A stretch of DNA of 64,000 nt from Isochrysis galbana (GCA_018136815.1 CM030933.1:1-64000), one strand, 5' to 3'; shown: positions 1 to 12,523, counted from the first letter of the stretch. The notes: a model not told the origin generated them from the sequence alone. Numbers and translations: made by a program.

Positions 1-629
1 CCCCCTGCCCAAGACCAAAAGCGTTCAATTATCCCCATCCCTGCTAGCACCTTTCGTTGTCACCTGGATTAAATTATTAATGTTATATCCTAGCCAACCC
101 CACTAGCTAGCTAGTTGGACACAACTTTTCAGTCCCGGAATCCCGCCATGCCTGACGAGCCAGGTGTCCGAATGGTACCGGGGGGAGGGCCACTGCCCCC
201 TCCACTCGATATTTGTCCTCCCCCCAGTGCATGCATGTCGTATTCCATACGAGGACAGACTTCTACTTTTAGCCTGTGGGTTATTTTAACTCTTAAAGTC
301 TCGTTGATGGGTATACCGCCTCTTCTCCTACTTTCTCTTGACTATGTCATCAAACTTTCCATGATCGTCGTCTGTCTTCTGTTATACCTCGGTTGTAGCT
401 CCCCCAGCGAGGTCTGCCCTCATTGTGCCGACCCCTCTGTCGCATGTCTGCGCGTTGCTGATTTGCTCTGGTGCCGACGTCTGACCGTCCGTCCCGGGTG
501 GTTAGTTTTCGCTCTGTTTGGTTTAGTTTGTGTGGTTCTGTTCCCTCAACTCTTTTGAGTCCATGCGTTGTAGTCCCTCGTGCCTACCTCGGGCCTAAGA
601 AGTTCTCATTCTCATTCTCGCTCGCGCGC
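1..629. other. Left flank, no gene recognised
   Basis: No frame here shows a recognisable domain or codon pattern. The stretch at about 19-45 resembles the unit of the minisatellite at 33810-33958 (AAAAGCGTTCAAT core). The last 25 bases before the LTR are CT/CG-rich. The 5 bases next to the LTR (CGCGC) do not match the other side of element A1 (GCTCT after 13841), so no target-site duplication is visible. Confidence 0.5.
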
Positions 630-1948
630 TGTCGAGTCGAGCGGAGCCGGAGGGCTCTGAGCCACTCCGTCGCGAGCAGCACCGGCGGCTAGCGCGGCGC
701 TTTGGCCCTCCTCCCCACCGGGAGTCGGGTGAATGAAATTCTGGACTGGGTCGGGCAACCCCATTTGGGTGTCTGGACGGGGAACGAACGGCGAACGAAG
801 GGCTGTGGGGCGGCGAGGCGCTCCTAGCGGCCCTAGTGTGTTGGGTTTAAGAGATTGTTAGACCTACAAAGAACTCTTCCCTCAGGGAGGGAGCCTAGGC
901 TGCTTGAGTGCAGCGACGCAGCGAACAACGACGGACAAAGAGCTGAGAACAACAGGATACACCGACTCACGAACACACCGGAATCATTCACCCAAACAAG
1001 CAAATTATCAAGCAACCGCGACCCCAAATCACCGATAACTCAAACACGTCGCGAGAGACGGAGAGAGAGAGCGAGAGAGAGAGAGACTCCGCAGCGACGG
1101 CCGGAGCGTGTCTCCGTTGTAACTTCCCACGTAGCGGAGAGTCCGAAGGGGAGCGTCCTGTCGCGCGACCACGGCGATCACTTTGGATACAGATCGCAAC
1201 GAGATGTCTTCACGACGAATAAATCTTGCCGTTGAGCGTGAACCTTCTAGACGCTTCTAACGAACAACCCTGAGTAGCAACCAAGGGGAAGAAACACCAA
1301 AGGGGCCAAGGCTTGCATGTAACTTGCATCAAGGGGAAAGATTCCCTCACCTAGGAAGCGAACCTACACCGTCTCCAAGGGGAGATGGCAAATTAAACCT
1401 CAAATCTCGAGCGGCTAGAGCAACCGACTCGCTCGCCAAAACCTTGACCGAGAAGAAAGAAGCAAGGACCTACAAGCCAAGGGTAGCGGACCTAGGGAAT
1501 GTGAGAGGAAATTTCCGAACGCCAACGCCAAACGCCGAACGCGGGAAGGCAACGAAACCCTAACCAGGCCAAGCAGAACCTACGAAGAACAGGCCTGGAC
1601 ACGACAACGAAAGTCAGCAGGTCCCAAGAAAGAACCGGAACCCAACAAGAAACGACAAGCCTTGCAAGAAGCTAAACAAGCCTTCACAAGGTAACTCGAG
1701 AGCCTGAGACAAGCGCGCAGCGAGTGACAGGCGACCTGGCTCCTTTGGGTCAAGATTACCCGAAAGGAGGAAACCTGGAATCTAGACCTGACAAACAGGC
1801 TAGAAGGAACGAAACGAGAACTCGAATTCTAGATCGCTAGGGACGAACCCTACCAACCTAGATGTACCTGAGCTTCACCGTGTGGCCGCACGGCGAAGGA
1901 CCTGGAAACAAGAGCCTGGAAATCGCATCATCTAGGATGAATGCGACA
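630..1948 (-). repeat. 3' LTR of element A1
   Basis: The sequence recurs at 12524-13841 and 20611-21931. It starts TGTCGAGTCG and ends ATGCGACA on the plus strand, a 5-base inverted terminus that includes the usual TG...CA. On the sense (minus) strand it directly follows the PPT GTCGGGGGG. It contains a GA microsatellite at about 1056-1090. Short antisense frames repeated in each LTR copy are not supported as genes. Confidence 0.92.
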
Positions 1949-1961
1949 CCCCCCGACTAAG
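1949..1961 (-). promoter_or_regulatory. Polypurine tract of A1
   Basis: Sense-strand CTTAGTCGGGGGG immediately precedes the 3' LTR start TGTCGCATT. The same tract abuts the 3' LTRs of A2 and, with one extra T/A, of B. It is the expected primer site for plus-strand DNA synthesis. Confidence 0.85.
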
Positions 1962-2112
1962 ATCGAGACGTCTCCCGATGTCGAGCGGTGAACCTGGAAA
2001 CAGAGACCTGGAACCTGGAACCTGAGCTGACCAGAGGTCAGAATCGGAACAAGAAGCAACGGAACATAGCGAGCGAAACGTGGAGACAAGAACACCCTTT
2101 GGATCCAAAGCG

Positions 2113-2123
2113 AGCACGAAATC
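2113..2123 (-). promoter_or_regulatory. 11-mer complementary to the PBS, A1 3' region
   Basis: Sense GATTTCGTGCT lies about 150 bases upstream of the PPT and is the exact reverse complement of the 11 bases that follow the 5' LTR (12513-12523). It sits in a block of about 45 bases (TTGGATCC through GCGCGGCGGCC on the plus strand) that is well conserved in B at 46303-46345, although the LTRs differ. Confidence 0.6.
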
Positions 2124-2309
2124 GGCGGCTTAACGCGGCGGCCTCTTTCGTACGCACTGCCCCACCCACTTCTCCCTTTTACAGGAGCTTTGCTCGGGTG
2201 TTGCGCCGGGTGTAGAGCGCAGGCAGCACGCGTTCAGCACCTCCATGATTCGACTCTTGAACTCGGAGCCCTAGCCGAGGCGTGGGGCTAGCCTAGAGGG
2301 ACGGGTCCC

Positions 2310-5300
2310 TTACCCAAGACATGGGATCAACGAGATGGAGCCTGGATCGAGTGCGCGAAGACGGCGCATCGAGAACGGGAGGAAGAGGAGTATCCCTGGC
2401 CGACGAAGAAGTTGCTTCCGGGGACTCAACATCTTCTGGACAAGTCTCTTCGACGGAGCGATCATAATCATCAAGCAAATCAGAACAACGACGGAGCAAC
2501 TCGGAACGAGGCTCCCAGGTGGCTTCTCGAAGAGATAGCCACGCCACTTCACGAGGTACTCGATAGAATCGCCATGGCTACGACGATCGAGCAAACTTTT
2601 CAACGATGTACTCGTCGTCAGCCAGCGGCTCTTCATCAACGAAAGTATGATACGGCCGGAGGTTCGAGATATGCACCTCCTCCTTGACTAACCGGTTCTC
2701 CAGATCACGGAGTCGGTACCTAGTGTCGGACAGAGCCTCTACGACGCGGTAGGGACCCGAGTAGATGAATTGCAACTTGTTGGCATGGGCCTGGTAATCG
2801 CATGCAGACGCGATCCCCAGGTTCGAAACGAGCTGGTCTTTGAGACTTGATCGTAGCGTCACGGACTGACTCAGCCTGAGCGGCTAGGGTAGCCTCGAGA
2901 GCGCTGGACCAAGAGAGGCGGAGGCTCGCATTGAGCCTGGATGCGTACGAGCGAACGTCGGCGGACGCCGCCTCGAGAGCAGTTGGCGAACAGACTTCGG
3001 ATCAGAGAGTTGAGCGGGCAGACGCAGCTCCACGCCCAAAGATCAAAGACGCTGGAGACCGGGAGGTAACACGACCGGAAGAAGCCCTCACGAGAGGAGT
3101 AGGAACGGCAAATGTCGACCCAATGGCTGCCACCCTCGTTCGAGGCGCGCATCAAACGAATGAGCGTTTGCTGAGCGCGTTCGACGAAGCCTACACCTCA
3201 TGTCGGTACGGCTCTGTACTCGACAAATCAGTTCCCGGTGAGCTCCAGAATACGCGAAACAAGAACCGAACAAGATTCGAACCGGGCGTCGGTTCCGAAA
3301 GCTGCCTAGGGACTCCATAACGCGTCACAAATCAAGCGGGATGAACATGTCCAAGGCATCTCCGACGAGGATCCCCATTCGACGGCTCAGCCTCAATCCA
3401 TCGAGTGAGCCGAGTCGATGAAGACGACCAGTCTGTCGTAACCCCGAGACTCCAGGCACGAAGTTGTGAGTGGGAGCCAGCGAGAGCACGTCGCAGTAGA
3501 CCCAATCAAAGGGTAGGGTACCCACGAGAGACCGGAGGGCGACGCTAGAGCCCTAGGTAGCGGCTTGGCGAGGGTGCACTCGTGGCATTCCCGGACGTAG
3601 GACGCAACGTCGGAAGACATGCCAGGCCAGTATACCCGAGTACGAAGAAGACCGGACATACGAGAAACTCCAAGGTGACCGGAGCGATCGTGGTAGGCAA
3701 AAAGGTAGCGAGACCGCAACGAGGGCGGACATAGAGCACTAGCGAGTCCGGGTCGGTGGGTCAAGGACGGTGCGATAGTAGACGAGCCCATCGTGAACGA
3801 CGAAACGGGCGAAACATCTTGGATTGCTGAGCGGGAACGGAGCGACAGAACTGGAACACGAATCATCTTCGGCAATGGGGCCTGAGGCGGCGGCCGGCGG
3901 AGGCGACCCTTGGCCTGATGGCTCGTGATTGGCCGTCTCTCCTGAGCCTAGGAGTGGCTCTACGAACGGATCTTCCGCCAGGGCCGCTCTCATCTCTTCG
4001 GAAGTCGGCGTACCCGGAGCCAAATAACTGGACTGGATGGCGGGCCCGGAATCGGAGGCTCGACGACGAGATCGGTCCAAAGCTTGAAGCCCTCGCGCCG
4101 TAGACTACGGAGCGCGTGATGGCAGCCACCGGATGAGGACCGTTCATGCTCGGCTAGAGACTCTGAGCCAGGCTCACGTACCGCTAACGACGCCTGGGCC
4201 GGCGAGTGGTTCGTCTTCGTGTTCCGGCTCCAGGGATGCTAGCCGGGACAGCCCGTCAGCATCCTGATGAACAGCTCCTGGTTTATGTTCGACATCGAAC
4301 CGGTACTCAGCCAACTTGAGAGCCCACCGAGTCAGCCGAGAGGCTGGCCCACCGGCTACTTGATCCTTCATGGTATGCAGCCATCGCAGCGCGGAGTGGT
4401 CGGACGACTAACTTGAACCGACGCCCCCAAAGGTAGGGTCGCCAATTTCGGATTGATTCCAGGGCAGCCAAGAGCTCAATCTCGGTCACCGTCCAATGGC
4501 GTTCGGCCGAGGTGAGACTGCGAGCGTAGTACCCAACGACTCGTTCACGGTTATCGTCTCCTAGCTGCGAGAGGATGCCGGCGATACCCAACTTGCTAGC
4601 CCATCGGTCTTGACGATGAAGGGCCGATCATGCCCTGGGGTGGAGTCAAGACCGGGCTCCGAAGTGATCGCTGTCTTGAGCTCTTGGATAGCTCGGCGAC
4701 ACTCCTCGGACTGGGACTCCTTTGCCACGTCGCAGCCCTTCCGCGTGAGGAGCAGTGAGGGAGCAGCCTTAGCGGCGAATTGGCGAATGAATCGACGGTA
4801 GTAGGAGCAAAGGCCGAGGAAAGATCGAACCGCTTCCAAGGAGTTGATGGATGACGGGGTCGATGTCGGCGACAGCTGCGATCTTCTTCGGGTCCATCTT
4901 GAGACCTTCCCTCGAGACAACGTGACCGAGGTACTCCGTAGAGGTGGCAAGAAGACACACTTGGACATCTTGCAGGTCAGGCCGGCCCACTCTAGCCGCT
5001 CGAGAACTAGGTCTAGCCGGTGAAGCATTTGCTCGAACGAAGCCTGTGCCCTGGCCTCTTCGGAAGGACCCACGCCCGTTGACCAGATGCCCACATCATC
5101 GAGGTAAGGCATGCAGATCTCCCACGCTAGCGCACCGAGAACGATGTCCATCAAGCGGCACATGTAGGAGGGACCTGATTGGATGCCGACGGTAGAAAGT
5201 TGAACTCGTATTTGCCGCGGTGGTAGTGAAAGCGGTGATATGTTTGTGCGATTCTTTGATCGGGATGCCCCAAAAACCAGAGGCTAAATCGAGAGTACAT

Positions 5301-8300
5301 AAAAGAGAGAACTGAGCGGCCCTTGGCCGGACGCTAGCCTATCAATAGCCTCTACAATGAGGGGTAGAGGGCTATCCTCGACGCGTAGCTTGGCGTTCGT
5401 GTCGCGGTAGTCCACGCAGAATCGAACGGAGCCATCTTTCTTGCTGACAGGACTACTCGGGAAGCCCAAGCCGAATTTGACTTGCGAATAATGCGGCGGC
5501 TTCCATCTTGGCTACCTCCTCTTCTATGATGAGCTCGCCTGCGCGGCCCACTCTAGACGGAGCGTGCCGGTGAGGAACAGCGCCGGGGTTGAGTGGCAAC
5601 TCCACCTCGAGAACGTGCGTATGGTTTGGAGCCCCCGGGTGCAACGCGAAAGCTTTGATGCGCCGGGCCAAGAGTTGGCGTACTTCTTCTCGTTGATCGT
5701 CGGAAAGAAGCCGGTCTGGATCGATGGTGGCTGAGTCGAGTAGAGATCGTTTGCTCCTCGCTCAGCGCGGTGACAGGGTCACCATCCCCCTCGCTTCCAG
5801 TCGGAGTCCCAGCCCCGGGTGCAACTTGAAACGCACCTGGAGCGAAGCTATCGGATGCAGAGACGGCAGGGTCAGCGCATCGACCCCGGTGTGGACGATC
5901 GTCACCGCGATGCGGATGATCGTCCGTGGGCGTGACCACCGTGGGCATTACGAGAGGGAGAATCGAGAGCCTCGCGATTTGGTAGGCGGTCGACCAGCAT
6001 CGCGCAGTCCGAATGATCTCGGAGAGCTAGCGGAACCCTGACCCAGTGGTTGCGCGGTGGAAGGCAGGAATCGTCACCGCTTGCTCCGTGTAGAGAAGAT
6101 ATTCGGACGAGGTAGACGCCGGAGCTTTGGCCGCAAACTCGTCGGCAGACTCAAAGAGAGGTGTATAGAGTGGCTGCCTAGCATCAGCAGCAGCCTCACC
6201 CTCCGATCCGGCCGGGATCTTCTCGTGTTGCCGTCGACCTCTCCAGAAAGTCGACAGTCAGCGGCTGACCGGGTGACATCGAGATAGCTCCGACGAAGCC
6301 GGAGTCCGCGACTGGGGGCGGCGCGTGGAAACTCTGACTACACATTCGGAAAGGACTCTTGAAGAGTCTTCTGAATCGCCAGAGGCCGGACGGAGGCGGA
6401 GGCTTCCCTCCGAGCTCGCGGCGTCGAGAGAAATGGTAGCGGAGTGGGCGGCCAAAAAATCGTTCCCGAGCAGAAGCATCGGGTTCCTTCGATGACCGCG
6501 AACGAATGACGGAAGAGGCGACCGGACAAGGAGAAGACGAGGCTAGCCCGGCCCCTAGTGATGAGAGGAAGGCCGTCCGGCCCATGTAGGTTGGGGACGT
6601 AGCGTCCGATACGCGTTCGACGCAAGCGTCTTCAGGTAGTCGATCGAGAAGAGCAGTGGTGATTACTGACGGCCCGCTCCAGTGTCAGCCAGGGTGCTGT
6701 TCACCGTGAGGGCAACGTCCGGGAGAACGAACCCTTGAGCTGCGCGGTCGCCATCGGCACGGCAGACCACGAGATCGCGGACATAGAGGCAGTGACGAGG
6801 GTAGAGCGGCGGCGGCGTGTCCGCGATAGATTCACTGGAAGCGAGGTTCCGGCTCCGGGTGACGGGTGGTTGGATTGGAGGCTGCCTGGACGGAGAAGAT
6901 TCATCGACGTGGGGCACTCGCTCGATAGCGGCGGCCACCGTCTGCGGCACGAATGGTATTGAGAGTATGGGGATGCCTTTGCTGAACTAGAGGGGTTAGG
7001 CACGCCATCATAGCCTAGCCCTCGACGGTCCGTCGGATGCCGAGGTTGATCCATTTGGCGTGACCATTCCTTCTCCAGGGACTTCTGCAAGTCTGTCTTC
7101 GGAAGCTTCGACAACTCGGAAAATCCGGCCGCACTGAGGCCCCTAGCGGTAGCCCCATCGCATACAGTGCCCGTGGAGTATCCTCTCCTTCGGCGGCGTC
7201 GGAGGGCTTGGTCTCGAGGGTCTGCATGCTCCGGTGTTCTGGCATCTCGGGCGTGTCATCTTCTCCCGAGTCGGGCCCACATCCCAGGTTTCGAGTGGCC
7301 TTTCGGCTACGACCGAATGGTCGGTTCGGCCACTCCCTCGTCGCCAGCCGTGAAGGAGGCGCTCGGAGATAGTGCATTGATGCCTTGAGAGCCCAGTCGA
7401 GACAAGATGGAAGGTTCCGACGGCTCCGCAGCTGCCGCTTGCTCAGCGATTTCTTGGGCGATGGAAGGCGTGACATCCTGCCCACCGATGGACCCCCGAA
7501 ATTACATCACGATCGAAGACCTGCCACTTGCTGCGGCGCTTCTTCACCGTGTTTGGAGGGCCTGGCGTTGTAGAGCGGTCCCTTATGGGCCACTCCCACG
7601 GCGTGAAGCGGTCTCCCTTCCGCCTCGGCCTCGTCTTGCGATACGTTGTTTCCGAGTCCTTCCTGATGAAGCAGGCGAGAAGCATCGGCAACGGGGCCTG
7701 CGTCCGGGATCACGACAACCGAATCAGACACTGGCGAACCGCTGGGAGGCGTGAGGTGAGAGCTAGAAGCTGCTTCGCCTCTCCCCTCCATGAAGCGAGC
7801 CAGAGCCGTCCTCGGCTCAGGCCAGCTCGAACCCGGTCGAGCAAAGCGAAGGGCGTTCTCTCAAGCTGGCAGCTGCTTGGGAAATTGCCCAGTCCACCGT
7901 GAAGTCGAGCGAACGCGACGCCTTGGCTTGCGCGCATAAACGGCGCAAGACCGGCATCCACTGGGCCGCCATTGCACCGGCAATGCCCACATAGGTGCGG
8001 CTGCGAAGGGCGCCACGGTGGGGCGACGGCGATAGATCCGCCATAGCGGATAGACGTCCCTCGACAATCTTCGAAGGCTGCAAGGCGGGAGTGAAGCCGT
8101 CAGGTACAGGCCAGTTGCTTTTTGATGGCCCGTGCCGTGCTGCCACGGCTGCACAAACTGCCGCGGTCGCAACCCCCCGACTAAGGCGGAGGCTTCCGCG
8201 TGCATTCGAGGATTTTCGACGGCACGAAAGGCGCGTCGGCGCTTGCCATGGCGAGGAAGACTCTAGCGGCGGATTCGAGAGCCTGGCGTCGTCCCGGCTC

Positions 8301-9965
8301 CCGATCGAGCCACTGGCAACTCACCGCCGACAAATACGTGCACGGCGGATGCGCGACCACGAGGTCCCAACCGAGGTTTTGAATGTGAAGAGCATCTCCG
8401 CAGAAGTGGGGAATGTAGTCGATCTCCGACGGTCGTAGATCGCACGTCGCGACGTGCGCTCCGGCGAGTAGGAACATCGAAGACACGACCCCGCTAGCTT
8501 CACCGACGACTAGAACGCGGGGTGGAGGAATCCCCTCGGCCGCGTCGACGTCACGGCGTCGTGGATCGCCGCTAACTCAGCGCAAAGCTCGTCAAAATGC
8601 GTCGGCAGTACGGCAGAGGGTGATGAATGAGTGCTCGCGTGCGGCCGCCGCAAGGCTAGAGCAGCTTCGGCGAGATGGCGGGGCAAGATGACGGAGGAAC
8701 CGCTAGCCCGGGCACGGGAGGCGGCTAACATTTGGAGCTCGCGCGTAGGGGCGCGGGCAGCTTCAGTAGACTTGGCGGCCGAGGAACAACCAACCACGGC
8801 GATCCGGTGGATGGCCTCGGCAGTAGAATTCAGGGGGAGGGAGGTCGTCGCCCTGAAGTTTCGGTGGGCTAGACCTGAAGGGGGTTGGCTCCGGCGGGCG
8901 ATCCCTGGAACGGGGATCCTCCGGAGAGCCGAGAGAAAGAGGAGACGCCGGCGTCCGTGTGGGGCGCGACGAGAGATCGTAATCGACGGCCCTGCGTCTC
9001 CCGAGTCTGGGGTGGCCACGGCGTGAGCGCGGAAAGCCGCAGCTCCCTTGGAACCTTCATCTTCATTGACTCCGGAAGCCGACCCTTCCGGGTCGGGAAC
9101 CAGGTCAGAAACGAGAACGGGTGCAACTTCGAGACGAGAGAATGAACACGATGACGGAGAAATATAACGAACCGGGGAGAGAGGTGAGGAGGAGGCACTA
9201 GTCTCCGCCTCACTGCACGAGAACCTACGGTAGACAACGACAATTCGTCCGCAGAGCGGCTCCGGCTATGGCCCTTGGGAGAGAGGTCTCCAGTGGGGTC
9301 CCGCCGGGAAAGAGCAGAAACAGGTAAGCAGCAACAACGTTTTCGGACGCGGCAGCGGCCACGTCGGACCTATCCATAGAACCTAGAGCAGAAGATGATA
9401 CCGAGTCGACAGCCCTCGAGGGCTTCACAACTGATTGTTTACGAAACGAAGAGACCGGAAGACGCGTCGAATCTACCTAGCCCACCCCCTTGGGCAGGGC
9501 CGTCGGGGGGTGAATCCAGGGATGAAGATGCGTCGAAAGACCTAGGAGAATTAGAAGAAACCGAAGACAGCATAGTATCCGTAGAAATAGATTCCAAGAG
9601 GGGCAGCGAGCGAGAATCGGCCCCTAACATCCTAATAGCGTGCGGAGTAATAGAAGAACTTGTAGACGTACACGAATTTCGGAGAGTCGGGTCGCGACTA
9701 TCTCCGGGGCAAACCTGTTTCCAGGAGCCCGGGTCAAGTGTCGACTCCGGCTTCCGAGATAGCCGTTCGGCGGGGGCTTCAGCCGGCGAGGCGGCTCCAC
9801 CGTCGAGGACTGAATAGAGCTAGAGACAGGGGGAGAATCGCCGCGTCGACAGCTCTTCTCCCCAAGCGGCGTAGGGATCGGATCGGGATGGTGGTGGTGG
9901 CGTTCAGGCCCACCGCCCGCGATGTTCTCCGCCAGGGTTTGAAGGACGGGGACCCCGCCGGACCC
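2310..9965 (-). pseudogene. pol of A1 (methyltransferase-PR-RT-RH-IN-chromodomain), frameshifted
   Basis: Translated pieces follow the same order as the intact B polyprotein. They are a Ser/Pro-rich leader (about 8510-9965), methyltransferase motifs including HPPCTYLS and TGHQKATGLYL (about 7830-8503), protease, RT with YLDD (near 5100), RNase H, integrase (HHCC and DD35E pieces, about 3100-3800) and a chromodomain (about 2480-2640). At least a dozen one-base indels relative to A2 at 22309-27153 break the frame, and the terminal stop used by A2 is lost by one such deletion near 2330. The fragments are too similar to A2 for long neutral decay, so recent damage or consensus errors are both possible. 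Confidence 0.88.
8173..8185 (-). promoter_or_regulatory. Internal copy of the PPT in A1 (candidate central PPT)
   Basis: Sense CTTAGTCGGGGGG is identical over 13 bases to the 3' PPT at 1949-1961. It lies within the methyltransferase coding region, roughly 4.3 kb from the PBS and 6.2 kb from the 3' PPT. Confidence 0.5.
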
Positions 9966-9975
9966 CTACTGAGGC
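9948..9975 (-). promoter_or_regulatory. gag/pol TAG junction of A1
   Basis: On the sense strand gag ends CCT CAG TAG, followed by GGGTCCGGCGGGG. The frame downstream of the TAG stays open for several hundred bases into the pol leader. The same layout and a similar GCCGGCGGGG context occur in B and B'. This suggests readthrough of a leaky UAG rather than frameshifting. Confidence 0.55.
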
Positions 9976-12523
9976 TTAACCCGGACCATCGAGCGAAGAA
10001 GCTTATGAATGTGCTCGTCCGATCCGCACTCTCCGCAGCCAGCCTCACACAGAAAGCGGATATATGGCTGACAGATGACGGGGTTGTGAGCACCGTCTCC
10101 CGTGCCATATTTCCAGGCTTCGCTGGATGGAGTGCCAGGAGGAGCTTGAGGTCGGAAAGCGCAGAAGGCACAGCCGTTTTCGTTCGTCCATTCGGTGATT
10201 CCCCTATTGATATCGTCCGTTCGTGGAGTTTCCATTGAATTATCGGCCGGTCGGCACTTTGCTAGCGCCGCCGAGACCCTTGGGTGCTTGGCATAGCCTG
10301 CTACGGCCCAGAAGCGGGCTCGGGCCCGATTCCAAAGCTCGGGCGTCCACCGGGATACGCCCAAATCGGGCGGTAGCCCTTGGCCGTTCGCCGGCGGATC
10401 GCAGCGACGGCTGGGCGGCCGAGACGAGCCTCCCTTTCGACCCGGTGGATCGGTCAGTATAGCCGGCAACGGTGAGTTGGAGTGGTAACTTGCCGGCGGT
10501 GCAGCAGCCCGATAATCAGGCTTCGAAGCAGGCGAATGTCCCTGTCCGCGAAGAGCTTCCGCCACGGTAGCTTGGACGGCCGCCTGCACGGCGGCACCAT
10601 GTCCGTGGTCGAAGCGGTCTTCTGGGACGAGGAAGTCTCGTTCTTTGCCTCGCCTGAGGCTTTAGTGCGTACGCTAGCCACGGTTTGCTTCGTCGAGGGC
10701 CGGGATTGATGACGCTTCACCGAGCCTGCTCGTAAGGGCTGAGGTACCGTTGGCAGAGGTTGACGCACGAGAGCGCCGACCGACCTAGCTCGTGGTTCTC
10801 TACGCGGAAACGAGTCTCCGCGAGCACCTCCGCAAATTTAATAGCATTATCGACGCCGCGCTGAGGATCAACCTTATCGTTCCGGATGATTTCTTCGAAC
10901 CTCTGGTTGATCTCATGGGCCATGTTTGGATGATCCCACACGTTGGTGGAGTCAACCGCGGAATCGCCAAGCTTGCGGATGTAGGCGCGAACCAAATTCT
11001 TGCTGAGCTCACATAGATCAGCGCCGGCCTCGCGCTCCCTCATGCGGTCCCACTCCATCGACGCCGAGTCTTTCGCGAAACCATCGGCCCCGTTTGCGAA
11101 GGTCCGTCGCATTTGCGAAGAAGGACGTCAGCAGCGAGGACAGGATTGAGAGCGAGGGCGCGGTCCTCCACTAGATCGAGGAGGAAGGCGAAGATGCGAG
11201 AATTGCCGCTGGAATTGGCTCCGGCTGCCGCGAGGAGGGAGGTAAATATTTCGCGATGATCGCAGCCGAGCGCTAGTGCCCGCTCCAACGGCTTGATGAG
11301 AGTTAGCCGAAATTCGTTCCAGGCTGTCGCCGCGGTTTGAACGTTATCGGAGGCGAGGGCCTTTGGGAAGCGGAGCTCCGAAAGCTCTTTGCCCATCCTG
11401 ACCTGATGGTGAAGGGTTTGCTCGGCTGAGAAGCGGCTACGCACCATTTGAGCAAGTGGTCCTCCTCCATGAAAATTCGGCAATGCCAAACGTTGCCCGC
11501 CAGGGAGAGGTTGCTCTTCAAAATGGTGTGGATGAGCTCATGCTCGTCGGAGTCGCGGTAAGGCGGCCAGATCGCGTGAGGGCAGGGCGAGGAGATTTTT
11601 CCACTCGCTTACAACTGCCTCTCGCTCATCCATCCCACCGCAGGCAGGGGTCGCGAGGGTGGCGGAACGGCACCATCGGGTCGGCCCCGGTAAGGGCTCT
11701 GATCCTGGCGGCGGGGTTCCGATTTGGAGGTCGGGTACGCCGACGTGGAACCTAGAAGCCGGAGAGGCGTGGCCCTTTGGGTCTAGAGCAGGAGGCTCGC
11801 CCATGGGTGGTTCCCTCTGAACCGGCCTAGCAGAATCCGCAGCCGCCTCGGTCCGATCCATGGACGGACTTGAAGCGGGCTCTTGGCGGGCTTGGAGTAG
11901 CTGAGTCAGGGCTTTGAACCCTGCTTCAACTTGATCCCGGAGAAGCCCCTCCCTCGCCTCTGCCGCGGCAAGGATGATGTAGGCGCTCCACAGCCCTTTT
12001 AGGGTGTTGGTCTCCGCCTGAAGCCTTGCCATTTCCGCATCCTGACGCGCCGCGGCCGTCTCGATCGGGGTGATCTCTTGATCAAGGACCCCTTTTGATG
12101 ACGGCGGGGCATAGTCCCGGTAAGCGGGGCTTCGGAAGCTGATCCCTCCCCTTCACCGACCTCAGACTCATCATCTCGAAGGTGAGGAGGGGGTCAAACT
12201 GAATCAGAGGGAGGGGACCTCCTCCACCTCATTGGCCAACTCAGCGACGCTGAAGTTGGCCTCATGCGGGAGAGGGTCATGCTCCACCATGGCCCGCTGT
12301 GATTGCACCCGGTGGGTGCCGAGGGCAGCGGACCAAACTCGCCATCCGCACGAGCTGATCGGAGCCAGTCGTGGAGATAGCAGCGGGTGATGGGTGCCAT
12401 TGGTGCAGCCTCAGAGGCCGTGGGATCACTCGGAATCCCACGGGACAGAAGCTGCAGCGGGCAGAGAAGGTTCCCTGAGGGGTTCCTCCTCTGCGGCCGA
12501 GGACGCAAGCTTGATTTCGTGCT
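9966..12523 (-). pseudogene. gag of A1, frameshifted
   Basis: Pieces in several frames align with the B and B' Gag. They include a helical capsid-like core (TLHHQVRMGKEL, about 11150-11450), a segment ending in SCVNLCQRYLSPYEQ (about 10720-11050) and a Cys/His-rich C-terminus (about 9966-10250) with CX2CX24HX4C spacing, then CX7C and CX6C. The frame ends in TAG at 9966-9968. One frame starts inside the 5' LTR and reads across the LTR/PBS border. One-base indels separate the pieces. Confidence 0.85.
12513..12523 (-). promoter_or_regulatory. Primer binding site region of A1
   Basis: Sense AGCACGAAATC begins at the first base after the 5' LTR. It does not begin TGG as a PBS for a tRNA 3' end would. 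B' has AGCACAAAATC at the equivalent place. The complement lies at 2113-2123. Confidence 0.6.

Noticed and set aside
115-558. 147-codon frame at the left end
   Set aside because: No domain; hydrophobic stretches come from T-rich DNA; no splice or start support.
1324-1563. 79-codon plus-strand frame repeated in the LTRs (also at 13219-13458)
   Set aside because: It recurs only because the LTR is duplicated, is antisense to the element, and shows no domain or start context.
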